A DNA stretch of 64,000 bases from JANYHF01 sp963732765 (GCA_963732765.1 CAVTAS010000003.1:868001-932000); one strand, 5' to 3'; counted from the first letter of the stretch, positions 52,463 to 63,087 are shown. The notes: generated by a model not told the origin, from the sequence alone. Program-made: numbers and translations.

Positions 52463-53718
52463 CGCCTGACGCCGAGATCCGCCCGCTGATCGGGCGGTCT
52501 GCAACTTTTCGAATCCTGTTCGAAGACCAGTCGCTCGGCCATCCCGAGCAGCGCCAGTTCGCTCAAACGGTAGAACTCGGGGTTGATCCCAAACAGGTAG
52601 GGATCTAGGACGCCGGTCAGCTCACGATCGTAGCACAAATAGCGATACCAACTCGCCGGCCGCAGAGCCGTTCCAACGTTAGTGCTGGCGATGCTGATGT
52701 AGGCTTCGCTGCGCGCATCCATGTATTCGCGCAGGCGGTAGCGCCCGGCGTCGACACGCTCCAGCAGCGTTGTCGCGGGCGCGCGGGCGAGCGCCTCGAT
52801 GTCTCTGCGATCGAACACCAGCCCGGCCTCGAAGGCTGCCAGCGGGAACTCGATTGCCGCCGCCGATTTAATCATGATCTCAGCAGGGTCGGGCCGCAGC
52901 GCGATCGAGGCAGGTCGCGGCGTATGCGGCCAGGTCACGCTGCCATCAGGACCGATCGTCAGCGCCGCTTTCCAGGTCCTGGCAATGCCGATGACTTGGC
53001 GCAGGCTCGCGGCGTCCTCTGTCAGTTGCCACAGGCCGAGCAATGGCCGCGCGTAAACCGACATCAGGTTTAGCGGCTCGACATCTTGCCTCGAAGGCAA
53101 GAGGTAGTAGCCGCGTCCGTCGCTCTCGATATAGCGCTGGTCGAGGCCGGCAATCGCGCCTCGCAGCAAAGTAAGCAGGCGCTCACGGTGTGGTTCCACC
53201 AGTTTGGCCAGTTCCGGATCGCGCGACGCGTCCAAGAGCAGATCGACGATCGGTGCCATGATCAGGCCGGTAACAGGGACTTCGCGATAAGGGCCGCGCG
53301 CGCGCGCATCCTCAGTGTACCAGCCGAAGGTCAGATCGGCGGCGTGCAGACTTGCGGCCTCCTCGTATTTGGCGGCTCCGCGCAGCACTTGCTCGATCAG
53401 TCTGGGGTCATGGTTGAGGCGATAGACCCGCAAGGCCGCTTTGGCCAGATACGTCCAAGTCCAGGCCTTCAGCCGGTCCTTGCCGTTGGCGTCGCGATGC
53501 CCCGAGAGCGAGGCGTCATTGAACCGATTGAGGCGGCCAAGAATGAGTTTTGACAGGCCTTCGGCCGTGACCTTCGGCGCAAACCTGGCGGCGCCAGGTG
53601 TGACGGCGATCGATGGCGGCGGCCAGGCTTCGGTGCGAGCCTCGATGTAGCGCCCGCCCAGGATCAGTGGATAAAGCGCGGCCGCAGAAAGGCCCAGTGC
53701 CACCAATGGCCGACGCAT
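52459..53718 (-). CDS. Exported or membrane-anchored protein of unknown function
   Basis: The 419-residue product has an N-terminal hydrophobic helix (ALGLSAAALYPLILG) consistent with a signal anchor. The rest is rich in Leu and Ala helices with aromatic positions (AWTWTYLAKAALRVYRL, EEAASLHAADLTFGWY, SVYARPLLGLWQL, WYRYLCYDREL), a layout compatible with an alpha/alpha-toroid of glycan-active enzymes, but no catalytic motif is recognised. The stop overlaps the hydrolase stop convergently. Probably periplasmic. Confidence 0.65.
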   Translation of the reverse strand: MRRPLVALGLSAAALYPLILGGRYIEARTEAWPPPSIAVTPGAARFAPKVTAEGLSKLILGRLNRFNDASLSGHRDANGKDRLKAWTWTYLAKAALRVYRLNHDPRLIEQVLRGAAKYEEAASLHAADLTFGWYTEDARARGPYREVPVTGLIMAPIVDLLLDASRDPELAKLVEPHRERLLTLLRGAIAGLDQRYIESDGRGYYLLPSRQDVEPLNLMSVYARPLLGLWQLTEDAASLRQVIGIARTWKAALTIGPDGSVTWPHTPRPASIALRPDPAEIMIKSAAAIEFPLAAFEAGLVFDRRDIEALARAPATTLLERVDAGRYRLREYMDARSEAYISIASTNVGTALRPASWYRYLCYDRELTGVLDPYLFGINPEFYRLSELALLGMAERLVFEQDSKSCRPPDQRADLGVRR

Positions 53719-53907
53719 GACACACACCTACGCGCACACAACGCAACGGCGCGGTCAGCTCGCGACCGCGGGTCCTGACAGGACATGGCCACCATCGGGG
53801 GGATTGGTTAACGAAAGGTAAATTTGCTCCGCGATTCCGCCGGCCAGCCCAAGGTTGCGTGCTCCGTATCGTGACGAAAAATTCTGCGCTGCGACGCAAC
53901 GATCTTG

Positions 53908-53936
53908 TTGACCACCGCTGGGAAGCCACCTATAAG
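53908..53936 (+). promoter_or_regulatory. Sigma-70 promoter of the str operon
   Basis: TTGACC at 53908 and TATAAG at 53931 are separated by 17 bp, close to consensus. The start is near 53943, giving a leader of about 265 nt to rpsL. The leader has several GC-rich inverted repeats. rpoBC are not upstream of rpsL in this window. Confidence 0.75.
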
Positions 53937-54207
53937 CCCCCTACTTTCGCGTCAGATCGTAGGTTCATACGACGTCCAGCGCCAACAGGCGCATGACCCA
54001 AATGACCTAAACACCGACGCCCAGAAATACCGTGTCGAAAGCTCGGAACCATGAGCCTACCGCTAGTCGGTGGGGCTCCTCTGAACTTTCAGCCGATTGC
54101 CTCGATCAGGCAGTGGGCCGGAACGCTATTGTTCCGTGCCATCTGCTCTGAGCGAACGCAACCGGCGTGATCCTGTTTGTGCAATCTGTTTGTCTTGGAC
54201 GAGGCGC

Positions 54208-54579
54208 ATGCCGACCATACAACAATTGATCCGCTCCCCGCGGGTACGACCGAAAGACCGCGAGAAGGCCCGCCATATGGAGGCCTGCCCGCAGAAGCGT
54301 GGTGTTTGCACCCGCGTCTATACCACGACCCCGAAGAAGCCCAACTCGGCGCTTCGCAAGGTCGCCAAGATCCGCCTGACCAATGGCTACGAGGTCATCG
54401 GTTATATCCCGGGCGAAGGCCATAACCTGCAGGAGCATAGCGTCGTTATGATCCGCGGCGGCCGCGTCAAGGATCTGCCCGGCGTGCGCTACCACATCAT
54501 CCGCGGCGTGCTGGATACGCAAGGCCTGCCAAAGCGCCGCAAGCGCCGCTCGCTGTATGGCGCCAAGCGGCCTAAGTAA
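54208..54579 (+). CDS. rpsL: Ribosomal protein S12
   Basis: The 123-residue 30S protein has the decoding-centre motifs TTPKKPNSALRK (streptomycin Lys43 equivalent) and GGRVKDLPGVRYH (Lys88 equivalent), both wild-type. Length is normal. GAGG lies a few bases before the ATG. First gene of the str block, 99 bp before rpsG across a palindromic insert. Confidence 0.98.
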   Translation: MPTIQQLIRSPRVRPKDREKARHMEACPQKRGVCTRVYTTTPKKPNSALRKVAKIRLTNGYEVIGYIPGEGHNLQEHSVVMIRGGRVKDLPGVRYHIIRGVLDTQGLPKRRKRRSLYGAKRPK

Positions 54580-54593
54580 GAAAATCGGGACTA

Positions 54594-54653
54594 GGGACTC
54601 GGGACTCGAGTGGGCTGGGAGGACGGACATGTGTGTTCCGAGTCCCGAGTCCC
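54594..54653. repeat. Palindrome between rpsL and rpsG
   Basis: Perfect 15-bp arms (54594-54608 and 54639-54653) of repeated GGGACTC units with a 30-nt loop. It interrupts the usual tight spacing of rpsL-rpsG; a stabilising mRNA hairpin or mobile palindromic element is possible. Confidence 0.7.
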
Positions 54654-54677
54654 GAGCCCCGCAAAAAGGAAAGAGAC

Positions 54678-55148
54678 ATGTCGCGTCGTCACAGCGCCGA
54701 AAAGCGTGAGATCAATCCCGATCCGAAATTCGGGGATCTCGTCGTCACCAAGTTCATGAACTCGGTGATGAAAGAGGGCAAGAAGTCGGTCGCCGAGCTG
54801 ATCGTCTACGGCGCCTTCGATACGGTTGAGGAAAAGACCCGCCGCAGCCCGGTGGAGATTTTCCACGAAGCCTTGAAGAACGTCATGCCCTCGATCGAAG
54901 TACGCTCGCGCCGCGTCGGCGGCGCCACTTACCAGGTGCCCGTCGAAGTGCGCAACGAGCGCCGCCAGGCGCTGGCGATCCGCTGGATTATCACGGCCGC
55001 CCGCGGCCGCAACGAAAACACCATGGCCGAGCGCTTGTCCGCAGAGCTGTTGGACGCCGCCAACAACCGCGGAACAGCGGTGAAGAAACGGGAAGACACG
55101 CACAGGATGGCTGAAGCGAACCGCGCTTTCTCGCATTATCGCTGGTAG
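54678..55148 (+). CDS. rpsG: Ribosomal protein S7
   Basis: The 156-residue 30S head protein has the conserved MSRRHSAEKREINPDPKFGD start, FMNSVMKEGKKSVAE, VGGATYQVPVEV and RAFSHYRW end. It nucleates assembly of the 30S head and in many bacteria represses its own operon. GGAAAGAGAC precedes the ATG. 27 bp before fusA. Confidence 0.98.
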   Translation: MSRRHSAEKREINPDPKFGDLVVTKFMNSVMKEGKKSVAELIVYGAFDTVEEKTRRSPVEIFHEALKNVMPSIEVRSRRVGGATYQVPVEVRNERRQALAIRWIITAARGRNENTMAERLSAELLDAANNRGTAVKKREDTHRMAEANRAFSHYRW

Positions 55149-55175
55149 CCGAAACACTCCCCGGAGACTGAAATT

Positions 55176-57263
55176 ATGCCTCGCGCATACGCCATTGAAG
55201 ACTATCGCAATTTCGGCATCATGGCCCACATCGATGCCGGGAAAACGACGGCCACCGAGCGGATTCTGTTCTATACCGGCAAGATCCACAAGGTTGGCGA
55301 AGTGCACGATGGCGCCGCCACCATGGACTTCATGGTGCAGGAGCAGGAGCGCGGCATCACCATTACGTCCGCCGCAACGACTGCCTTCTGGGGCGGGCGC
55401 GACGGCAAGATGCGCCGCCTGAACATCATCGACACCCCCGGCCACGTCGACTTCACTATTGAAGTCGAGCGCTCTTTGCGCGTCCTTGACGGCGCCGTAT
55501 GCGTGCTCGACAGCAACCAGGGCGTCGAGCCGCAGACCGAGACCGTCTGGCGCCAGGGCGACAAGTACAAGGTTCCGCGCATCGTCTTCTGCAATAAGAT
55601 GGATAAGACCGGCGCAGACTTCTATATGTGCCTGGACGACATCAAGAAGCGGCTTGGCGCGCGGCCCGTGCCGCTGCAGCTGCCGATCGGCGCTGAAGCC
55701 GATTTCAAGGGCATCGTCGACCTCGTGCGCATGGTCGCAGTGACCTGGGATAGCGACACTGCGACCAACAAATTCAGCGAAGGCCCGATTCCGGACGACC
55801 TGAAAGAGAAGGCTGCCGAGTACCGGCTGTCGCTGGTCGAAGCTGCGGTCGAGCTCGACGACACCGCCATGGCTGCTTATCTGGACGGCAACGAGCCGGA
55901 CGACGCCACGCTGCGTAGGCTGATCCGCAAGGCTGTGCTGACCAGCGCCTGGTTCCCGATCCTGTGCGGCTCGGCGTTCAAGTACAAGGGCGTGCAGCCA
56001 TTGCTGGATGCGGTTGTCGACTATCTGCCGAGCCCGGCCGATATTCCCCCGACCCATGCCATCGACTACAAGACGGAAGAGGAAGTGCTGCGCAAGCCGC
56101 TCGATACCGAGCCGTTGGCGATGCTCGCCTTCAAGATCATGGACGATCAGTACGGCCAGCTTACCTTCGCACGTATCTACTCCGGGCAGATTTCCAAGAG
56201 CACTGGCGTGTTGAATTCCACGCGCGGCAAGAACGAGCGCGTCGGCCGCATGGTCTTGATGCATGCCAACGACCGCGAGGAAATCACCGAGGCCTTTGCC
56301 GGCGACATTGTCGCCCTGGTGGGCCTGAAGGACACCATCACGGGCGATACGCTGTGCGACCCGAACAAGCCCGTTTTGCTCGACAAGATGAACTTCCCCG
56401 AGCCGGTGATCGAGATCTCGATCGAGCCGAAGTCGAAGGCCGATCAGGAGAAGCTGGGCGAGGCGCTCAACAAACTCGCGAAGGAGGATCCGTCCTTCCG
56501 CGTGTCGACCGATCACGAGTTGGGCCAGACCATTCTCAAGGGGATGGGCGAGCTTCATCTCGACATCAAGGTCGATATCCTGCGCCGCACCTACAAGGTC
56601 GATGCCAACATCGGCCAGCCGCAGGTGGCTTATCGTGAGTCCATCACCAAGTCGGTGACCAACGACTACACGCACAAAAAGCAGACCGGCGGTACCGGCC
56701 AGTTCGGCCGCGTCAAGCTGATCGTTGAGCCGAACGAGCCGGGCAAGGGCTTCGAGTTCGAGAGCAAGATTATCGGCGGTTCGGTGCCCAAGGAATTCAT
56801 CCCGGGCATCGAAAAGGGCGTGCAAAGCGTTATGACGGCCGGCCCGTTGATCGGCTTCCCGGTTCTCGACGTGAAAGTAACGCTGATCGACGGCGCCTAT
56901 CACGAAGTGGACTCCAGCGCGATTGCGTTCGAAATCGCCTCGCGTATGTGCATGCGTGAAGCTTTCCAGAAGGCCGGCCCGAAACTGCTCGAACCGATCA
57001 TGGCCGTCGAAGTGGTGACGCCGGAGGAATACACCGGTTCCGTCATCGGCGATCTCAACTCACGGCGTGGCCAGATCCAGGGCCAGGACATGCGTGGCAA
57101 TGCCAACGTCGTGAAGGCCAAGGTGCCGCTGGCCAATATGTTCGGCTACATCGGCGTGTTGCGCTCCATGAGCCAGGGCCGCGCGCAGTTCACGATGCAG
57201 TTCGACCATTACCAGCAGGTTCCGCCGAACGTGGCGACTGAAATCCAGGCGAAATTCGCCTGA
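55176..57263 (+). CDS. fusA: Elongation factor G
   Basis: The 695-residue GTPase drives ribosomal translocation. G1 is AHIDAGKTTATERILFY, the switch I/G2 is QERGITITSAATTAFW, G3 is DTPGHVDFTIEVERSL, G4 is CNKMDKTGAD. All five domains are present to VPPNVATEIQAKFA. The switch I motif RGITI is intact, in contrast to tuf in the same operon. GGAG precedes the ATG. Confidence 0.98.
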   Translation: MPRAYAIEDYRNFGIMAHIDAGKTTATERILFYTGKIHKVGEVHDGAATMDFMVQEQERGITITSAATTAFWGGRDGKMRRLNIIDTPGHVDFTIEVERSLRVLDGAVCVLDSNQGVEPQTETVWRQGDKYKVPRIVFCNKMDKTGADFYMCLDDIKKRLGARPVPLQLPIGAEADFKGIVDLVRMVAVTWDSDTATNKFSEGPIPDDLKEKAAEYRLSLVEAAVELDDTAMAAYLDGNEPDDATLRRLIRKAVLTSAWFPILCGSAFKYKGVQPLLDAVVDYLPSPADIPPTHAIDYKTEEEVLRKPLDTEPLAMLAFKIMDDQYGQLTFARIYSGQISKSTGVLNSTRGKNERVGRMVLMHANDREEITEAFAGDIVALVGLKDTITGDTLCDPNKPVLLDKMNFPEPVIEISIEPKSKADQEKLGEALNKLAKEDPSFRVSTDHELGQTILKGMGELHLDIKVDILRRTYKVDANIGQPQVAYRESITKSVTNDYTHKKQTGGTGQFGRVKLIVEPNEPGKGFEFESKIIGGSVPKEFIPGIEKGVQSVMTAGPLIGFPVLDVKVTLIDGAYHEVDSSAIAFEIASRMCMREAFQKAGPKLLEPIMAVEVVTPEEYTGSVIGDLNSRRGQIQGQDMRGNANVVKAKVPLANMFGYIGVLRSMSQGRAQFTMQFDHYQQVPPNVATEIQAKFA

Positions 57264-57340
57264 TCTTTGAATAACTTGACCGCTCCCGGGAGTCGTCCTG
57301 GGCGCGCCGACAAAAGATTGTTTGAGAACGGAGAAGTCTT

Positions 57341-58549
<1,209 letters not shown>

Positions 58550-58555
58550 AAAGGT

Positions 58556-58642
58556 GTAGGTTGGGTCAAGCTCTTCGCGCGACCCAACATTGCAACCTCC
58601 GCCCGTGAATGTTGGGTCGCGCAAGAGCTTGACCCAACCTAC
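58556..58642. repeat. Long palindromic element between tuf and rpsJ
   Basis: Arms at 58556-58591 and 58608-58642 start GTAGGTTGGGTCAAGC and end in its complement; they pair over about 35 bp with only one or two mismatches and a 16-nt loop. It fills almost the whole 115-bp gap. It looks like a dispersed intergenic repeat and could act as a terminator or attenuator inside the operon. Confidence 0.8.
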
Positions 58643-58664
58643 CGACCACCGAGTAGCCAACACA

Positions 58665-58973
58665 ATGAACGCCCAGAATATCCGTATCCGGCTCAAGGCT
58701 TTCGATCATCGTATCCTCGATGCCTCGACGCGCGAGATCGTGAACACCGCCAAGCGCACCGGCGCTGAAGTGCGTGGACCGATCCCGCTGCCGACGCGCA
58801 TCGAGAAGTTCACAGTGAACCGCTCGCCCCACGTCGACAAGAAGAGCCGCGAACAGTTCGAGATGCGCACGCACAAGCGCCTCCTGGACATCGTGGATCC
58901 CACTCCGCAGACTGTGGACGCGCTGATGAAGCTCGACCTGGCCGCGGGCGTGGATGTTGAAATCAAGTTGTAA
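58665..58973 (+). CDS. rpsJ: Ribosomal protein S10
   Basis: The 102-residue 30S protein, also the transcription factor NusE, has IRIRLKAFDHRILDAST, GPIPLPTRIEKFTVNRSPHVD and REQFEMRTHKRLLDI. It marks the start of the S10 operon and is normal in length. The ATG has only a weak Shine-Dalgarno after the palindrome. Confidence 0.98.
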   Translation: MNAQNIRIRLKAFDHRILDASTREIVNTAKRTGAEVRGPIPLPTRIEKFTVNRSPHVDKKSREQFEMRTHKRLLDIVDPTPQTVDALMKLDLAAGVDVEIKL

Positions 58974-58986
58974 GTTTCCAGGAAAT

Positions 58987-59070
58987 GGGGAACAGGAAAC
59001 AGGAAACAGTAAGTTCGCATAGGTGGGTTATGTGCCACCACTTACTGTTCCCTGTTTCCCGTTACCTGTT
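58987..59070. repeat. Inverted repeat between rpsJ and rplC
   Basis: Arms at about 58987-59013 (GGGGAACAGGAAACAGG and on) and 59041-59070 are complementary with small bulges and a 27-nt loop. Third palindrome inside the ribosomal block, unrelated in sequence to the others. Confidence 0.65.
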
Positions 59071-59093
59071 ACCTCACTTCAAGGACCCCGCAA

Positions 59094-59801
59094 ATGCGGT
59101 CAGGACTAGTTGCACAAAAGGTCGGCATGACCCGCATCTTCACCGATGCCGGGGAGCATGTGCCCGTGACCGTGCTGAAGCTTGAGAACTGCCAAGTGGT
59201 GGCTCAGCGCACGCAGGAAATCAACGGCTACACCGCGCTGCAGCTCGGCGTCGGCACCGTGAAGGTCAAGAACGTGTCGAAGGCCGAGCGCCAGCGCTTC
59301 GCCATCGCCAAGGTCGAGCCCAAGCGCAAGCTGGTCGAGTTCCGTGTCGACCCCAAGAACATGATCGAAGTGGGCTCCGAGCTGACTGCAGAGCATTTCT
59401 TGCCGGGCCAGCTGGTGGACGTCACCGGCACCTCGATCGGCAAGGGCTTTGCTGGCCCGATGAAGCGCTGGAACTTCGGCGGCCTGCGCGCTACCCACGG
59501 CGTCTCGGTCTCGCATCGTTCGCACGGTTCGACCGGTAACCGCCAGGATCCCGGCAAGGTGTTCAAGAACAAGAAGATGGCCGGCCATCTCGGTGACGAG
59601 CGCGTCACGACGCAGAACGTCAAAGTCGTCAAGGTCGACGCGGATCAGGGCCTGATCATGCTGCGCGGCTCGGTTCCCGGCGCCAAGGGCGGCTGGGTGC
59701 TGGTGCGCGACGCCATCAAGCACGACATCCCCAAGGATGCTCCCAAGCCCGGCGCGATCCGTGTGGCGAAAGATGCCCAAGGCGAGGCTGTCCAGTCATG
59801 A
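59094..59801 (+). CDS. rplC: Ribosomal protein L3
   Basis: The 235-residue 50S protein has GLVAQKVGMTRIFTDAGEH at the start, GTSIGKGFAGPMKRWNFGG and the loop HGSTGNRQDPGKVFKNKKMAGH with the Gln that PrmB methylates. It ends with an acidic/Ala tail typical of alphaproteobacteria. Its stop overlaps rplD (ATGA). Confidence 0.97.
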   Translation: MRSGLVAQKVGMTRIFTDAGEHVPVTVLKLENCQVVAQRTQEINGYTALQLGVGTVKVKNVSKAERQRFAIAKVEPKRKLVEFRVDPKNMIEVGSELTAEHFLPGQLVDVTGTSIGKGFAGPMKRWNFGGLRATHGVSVSHRSHGSTGNRQDPGKVFKNKKMAGHLGDERVTTQNVKVVKVDADQGLIMLRGSVPGAKGGWVLVRDAIKHDIPKDAPKPGAIRVAKDAQGEAVQS

Positions 59802-60439
59802 AAATCGATGTGAAAACCCTCGATGCCGGCACGTCCGGCTCGGTCGATCTGCCAGACCACATTTTCGGCATTAAGGACGTGCGCTCGGACATCCTGGCCC
59901 GCATGGTCCAGTATCAGATGGCCAAGCGGCGCGCCGGCACGCACATGGCGGCGGACCGTAAAGAGGTCAACGTCACGCGCAAGAAGATGTACAAGCAGAA
60001 GGGTACCGGCGGCGCCCGCCACGGCGCCAAGTCGGCCCCGCAGTTCCGCGGCGGCGGCAAGAGCTTCGGTCCGCGCCCGCGAGATCATGCCATCGACCTG
60101 CCGAAGAAGGTCCGTGCACTGGCGTTGCGCCACGCGCTGTCTGCCAAGTTCGCAGCCTCCGAGATCATTGTGATCGATCAAGCTGTCGCTCATGAGCCCA
60201 AGACGGCCAAGCTGCGCGAGCAGTTCCACAAGCTGGGTTTCGACAGCGCACTGATCATCGGCGGCGCCGAGCTGGATCGGAACTTCACGCTGGCCAGCCG
60301 CAACATCCCGCACATCGATGTGCTGCCGGCCCAGGGCATCAACGTCTATGACGTGCTGCGCTGCCGCAAGCTGGTGCTAACCAAGGACGCCGTAGCTGCG
60401 CTCACGACGCGCTTCGCCATCGAAGGAGCTGCCAAGTGA
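59798..60439 (+). CDS. rplD: Ribosomal protein L4
   Basis: The 213-residue 50S protein lines the exit tunnel through its long loop KMYKQKGTGGARHGAKSAPQF and RGGGKSFGP. In enterobacteria L4 also autoregulates the S10 operon; no L4-binding leader is evident upstream of rpsJ here. Overlaps rplC and rplW by 4 bp each. Confidence 0.97.
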   Translation: MKIDVKTLDAGTSGSVDLPDHIFGIKDVRSDILARMVQYQMAKRRAGTHMAADRKEVNVTRKKMYKQKGTGGARHGAKSAPQFRGGGKSFGPRPRDHAIDLPKKVRALALRHALSAKFAASEIIVIDQAVAHEPKTAKLREQFHKLGFDSALIIGGAELDRNFTLASRNIPHIDVLPAQGINVYDVLRCRKLVLTKDAVAALTTRFAIEGAAK

Positions 60440-60729
60440 AAGCCCTCAAAGCCTACGACATCATCGTCGCTCCGGTCATCACCGAGAAGTCGACGACCGT
60501 TTCGGATTACAATCAGGTTGTCTTCAAGGTGGCCGACGACGCCAACAAGAAGACCATCAAGGCTGCCGTCGAAACCTTGTTCAATGTCAAGGTTAAGGCC
60601 GTGAACACGCTGGTCCACAAGGGCAAGAAGAAGGTGTTCAAGGGCATGCGCGGCGTACAGAGCGATTTCAAGAAAGCCATCGTCACGCTCGAGGAAGGCT
60701 ACTCGATCGACGTGGCGACTGGGCTCTAG
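60436..60729 (+). CDS. rplW: Ribosomal protein L23
   Basis: The 97-residue 50S protein at the tunnel exit docks SRP and trigger factor. Motifs: YDIIVAPVITEKSTTVSDYNQ, FKVADDANK and VNTLVHKGKKK. It starts with GTG overlapping the rplD stop, so translation is coupled. Normal length. Confidence 0.96.
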   Translation: MKALKAYDIIVAPVITEKSTTVSDYNQVVFKVADDANKKTIKAAVETLFNVKVKAVNTLVHKGKKKVFKGMRGVQSDFKKAIVTLEEGYSIDVATGL

Positions 60730-60758
60730 GAAACGGAGCCCTCTAAGGGAATTTAGTC

Positions 60759-61586
60759 ATGGCGCTTAGAACATACAAACCAACCAGCGCGGGTCTCCGC
60801 CATCTGGTGCTCGTCGACAAGAGCCACCTGTGGAAGGGCAAGCCCCTCAAGGCTTTGACCGAAGGCCTGCGCAAGAGCGGCGGCCGCGGCAATCAAGGCC
60901 GCATCAATGCTTGGCGCGTCGGCGGCGGCCACAAGCAAGCCTACCGCATGGTCGACTTCAAGCGCCGCAAGCATGACATCGCCGCGGTGGTGGAGCGCCT
61001 TGAGTACGATCCCAACCGCACGGCCTTCATCGCGCTGATCAAATATGCGGATGGAGAACTGAGCTACATCCTGGCCCCGCAGCGCCTCGCCGTCGGCGAC
61101 AGTGTGATCTCGGGCCAGAAGGTCGACGTCAAGCCGGGCAACGCCATGCCGCTGGCTAACATGCCGATCGGCACCATCGTCCACAATGTCGAGATGAAGA
61201 TCGGTAAAGGCGGTCAGATCGCCCGCTCCGCCGGCACCTATGTGCAGCTGGTCGGCCGTGACAGCGGTCAGGCCATTCTTCGCCTCAACTCGGGCGAAAC
61301 GCGCATGGTGCACGCCAATTGCATGGCGACCATCGGCGCTGTGTCCAATCCCGATCACGGCAATACCGTCATCGGCAAGGCCGGCCGCGCCCGCTGGATG
61401 GGCAAGAAGCCGACGGTTCGCGGCATCGCCATGAACCCGGTCGACCATCCCAACGGCGGCCGCACCAACGGCGGCAAGCACTGGGTCACCCCCTGGGGCA
61501 TCAGCACCAAGGGCAAGAAGACCCGTCGCAACAAGGCAACAACCAAATTCATCGTGCGCTCGCGCCACGAGAAGAAGAAGCGCTAA
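60759..61586 (+). CDS. rplB: Ribosomal protein L2
   Basis: The 275-residue 50S protein near the peptidyl-transferase centre has ALRTYKPTSAGLRHLVLVD, SGGRGNQGRINAWRVGGGHK, and the conserved C-terminal GVAMNPVDHP-type AMNPVDHPNGGRTNGGKHW. Length and order are normal. 29-bp gap from rplW. Confidence 0.98.
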   Translation: MALRTYKPTSAGLRHLVLVDKSHLWKGKPLKALTEGLRKSGGRGNQGRINAWRVGGGHKQAYRMVDFKRRKHDIAAVVERLEYDPNRTAFIALIKYADGELSYILAPQRLAVGDSVISGQKVDVKPGNAMPLANMPIGTIVHNVEMKIGKGGQIARSAGTYVQLVGRDSGQAILRLNSGETRMVHANCMATIGAVSNPDHGNTVIGKAGRARWMGKKPTVRGIAMNPVDHPNGGRTNGGKHWVTPWGISTKGKKTRRNKATTKFIVRSRHEKKKR

Positions 61587-61600
61587 GGGACCCCACAATC

Positions 61601-61879
61601 ATGGTTCGTTCAGTCTGGAAAGGCCCGTTTGTCGACGGCTATCTGCTTAAGAAGGCAGACAAGGCGCGCACATCCGGCCGCAAGGACGTCATCAAGATCT
61701 GGACACGGCGCTCGACCATCCTGCCGCAGTTCGTGGGTCTGACGTTCGGCGTCCACAACGGCAATAAGCATGTTCCGGTCGCGGTGACCGAGGACATGAT
61801 CGGCCACAAGTTCGGCGAGTTCGCCCCGTCGCGCACCTTCAAGGGGCATGGCGGCGATAAGAAAGCAACGAGGAGCTAA
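61601..61879 (+). CDS. rpsS: Ribosomal protein S19
   Basis: The 92-residue 30S head protein has VRSVWKGPFVDGYLLKKAD, IKIWTRRSTILPQFVGLTF and GHKFGEFAPSRTFKGH, all standard. 14 bp after rplB and 5 bp before rplV. Confidence 0.97.
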   Translation: MVRSVWKGPFVDGYLLKKADKARTSGRKDVIKIWTRRSTILPQFVGLTFGVHNGNKHVPVAVTEDMIGHKFGEFAPSRTFKGHGGDKKATRS

Positions 61880-61884
61880 CGTCT

Positions 61885-62337
61885 ATGGGTAAGCCCAAGC
61901 GCGAACGCGCCCTCGGTGACGACCAGGCCAAGGCGGTCAATACGATCGTGCGCATCAGCCCGCAGAAGTTGAACCTTCTTGCGCAGATGATCCGTGGCAA
62001 GAAAGTGGAGCGGGCGCTGGCCGAGCTTCAGTTCTCGCCCAAGCGCGCCGCCATCATCGTCAGCCAGGTGCTGCAGTCTGCGATTGCCAATGCCGAGAAC
62101 AATCACGGCCTGGACGTCGACAGCCTGGTGGTGTCGGAAGCTTTCGTCGGCAAGCGCATGGTCATGAAGCGTTTCATGCCGCGTGCGCGCGGCCGCGCCG
62201 GAAAAATCGAAAAATTCTTCTCGCAGATCACCGTGGTGGTCAAAGAGGTCGAGGACACTGGCGAGCGCAAATGGCACGGTTCGCGCCGTGGCGCCGCAGG
62301 CAAAGCAGCGGCCGCTCACGCGCCGGCAGGGGAATAG
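61885..62337 (+). CDS. rplV: Ribosomal protein L22
   Basis: The 150-residue 50S protein has IRGKKVERALAELQFSPKRA and the tunnel-loop region KRFMPRARGRAGKIEKF. It is longer than the usual ~110 residues because of an N-terminal MGKPKRERALGDD extension and a C-terminal Ala-rich tail, common in alphaproteobacteria. Overlap-free with rpsC (2-bp gap). Confidence 0.97.
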   Translation: MGKPKRERALGDDQAKAVNTIVRISPQKLNLLAQMIRGKKVERALAELQFSPKRAAIIVSQVLQSAIANAENNHGLDVDSLVVSEAFVGKRMVMKRFMPRARGRAGKIEKFFSQITVVVKEVEDTGERKWHGSRRGAAGKAAAAHAPAGE

Positions 62338-62339
62338 TC

Positions 62340-63053
62340 ATGGGACAGAAAGTCAATCCGATCGGTCTGCGGCTCGGCATCAACCGCACCTGGGATTCGC
62401 GCTGGTTCGCCGGCCGCCAGGAGTATGCCAAGCTGCTGCACGAAGACTACAAGATCCGCGATTTCATCCTTCTGCAGCGCCGCGCCGCCGGCATCTCGAA
62501 GGTTGTCATCGAGCGCCCGCACAAGAAGTGCCGCGTCACGGTCTATAGCGCTCGTCCCGGCATCTTGATCGGCAAGAAGGGCTCGGACATCGACAAGCTG
62601 CGCAAGGATGTGCAGAAGCTGACGCAGTCCGAGGTGTTCCTGAACATCCTGGAAGTGCGCAAGCCCGAGCTTGACGCCGTTCTGGTCGCCGAGGGCATCG
62701 CACAGCAGCTGGAGCGCCGCGTCGCGTTCCGCCGCGCCATGAAACGTTCGGTGCAGTCGGCCGTCAAGATGGGCGCGCTCGGCATCCGCATCAACTGCGC
62801 CGGCCGCCTCGGCGGTACTGAAATTGCGCGTGTGGAATGGTACCGCGAAGGCCGCGTGCCGCTGCATACGCTGCGCGCCGATATCGATTTTGGTTATGCC
62901 CAGGCCTCGACGGCTTACGGCATCATCGGTCTGAAGGTCTGGATCTTCAAGGGCGAAGTGCTCGAGCATGATCCGATGGCTCAGGACAAGCGCATGAGCG
63001 AACAACAGGAAGGTGGCCAGCGGCCACCGCGTCGCGAGCGTGAGCACGCTTAG
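62340..63053 (+). CDS. rpsC: Ribosomal protein S3
   Basis: The 237-residue 30S protein has MGQKVNPIGLRLGINRTWD, the KH domain around VTVYSARPGILIGKKGSDID, and the C-terminal GVKVWI-type IIGLKVWIFKGE. It forms the mRNA entry helicase with S4 and S5. The start ATG is immediately after the rplV stop. Confidence 0.98.
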   Translation: MGQKVNPIGLRLGINRTWDSRWFAGRQEYAKLLHEDYKIRDFILLQRRAAGISKVVIERPHKKCRVTVYSARPGILIGKKGSDIDKLRKDVQKLTQSEVFLNILEVRKPELDAVLVAEGIAQQLERRVAFRRAMKRSVQSAVKMGALGIRINCAGRLGGTEIARVEWYREGRVPLHTLRADIDFGYAQASTAYGIIGLKVWIFKGEVLEHDPMAQDKRMSEQQEGGQRPPRREREHA

Positions 63054-63087
63054 TCCGACGTAAAATGATCTCGAGGATTACCGCATC

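Noticed and set aside
54591..56903. 770-codon open frame antisense to rpsG and fusA
   Set aside because: High-GC coding DNA leaves long antisense frames; this one exactly shadows fusA, has no ribosome site and no domain, while the sense strand encodes EF-G without doubt.
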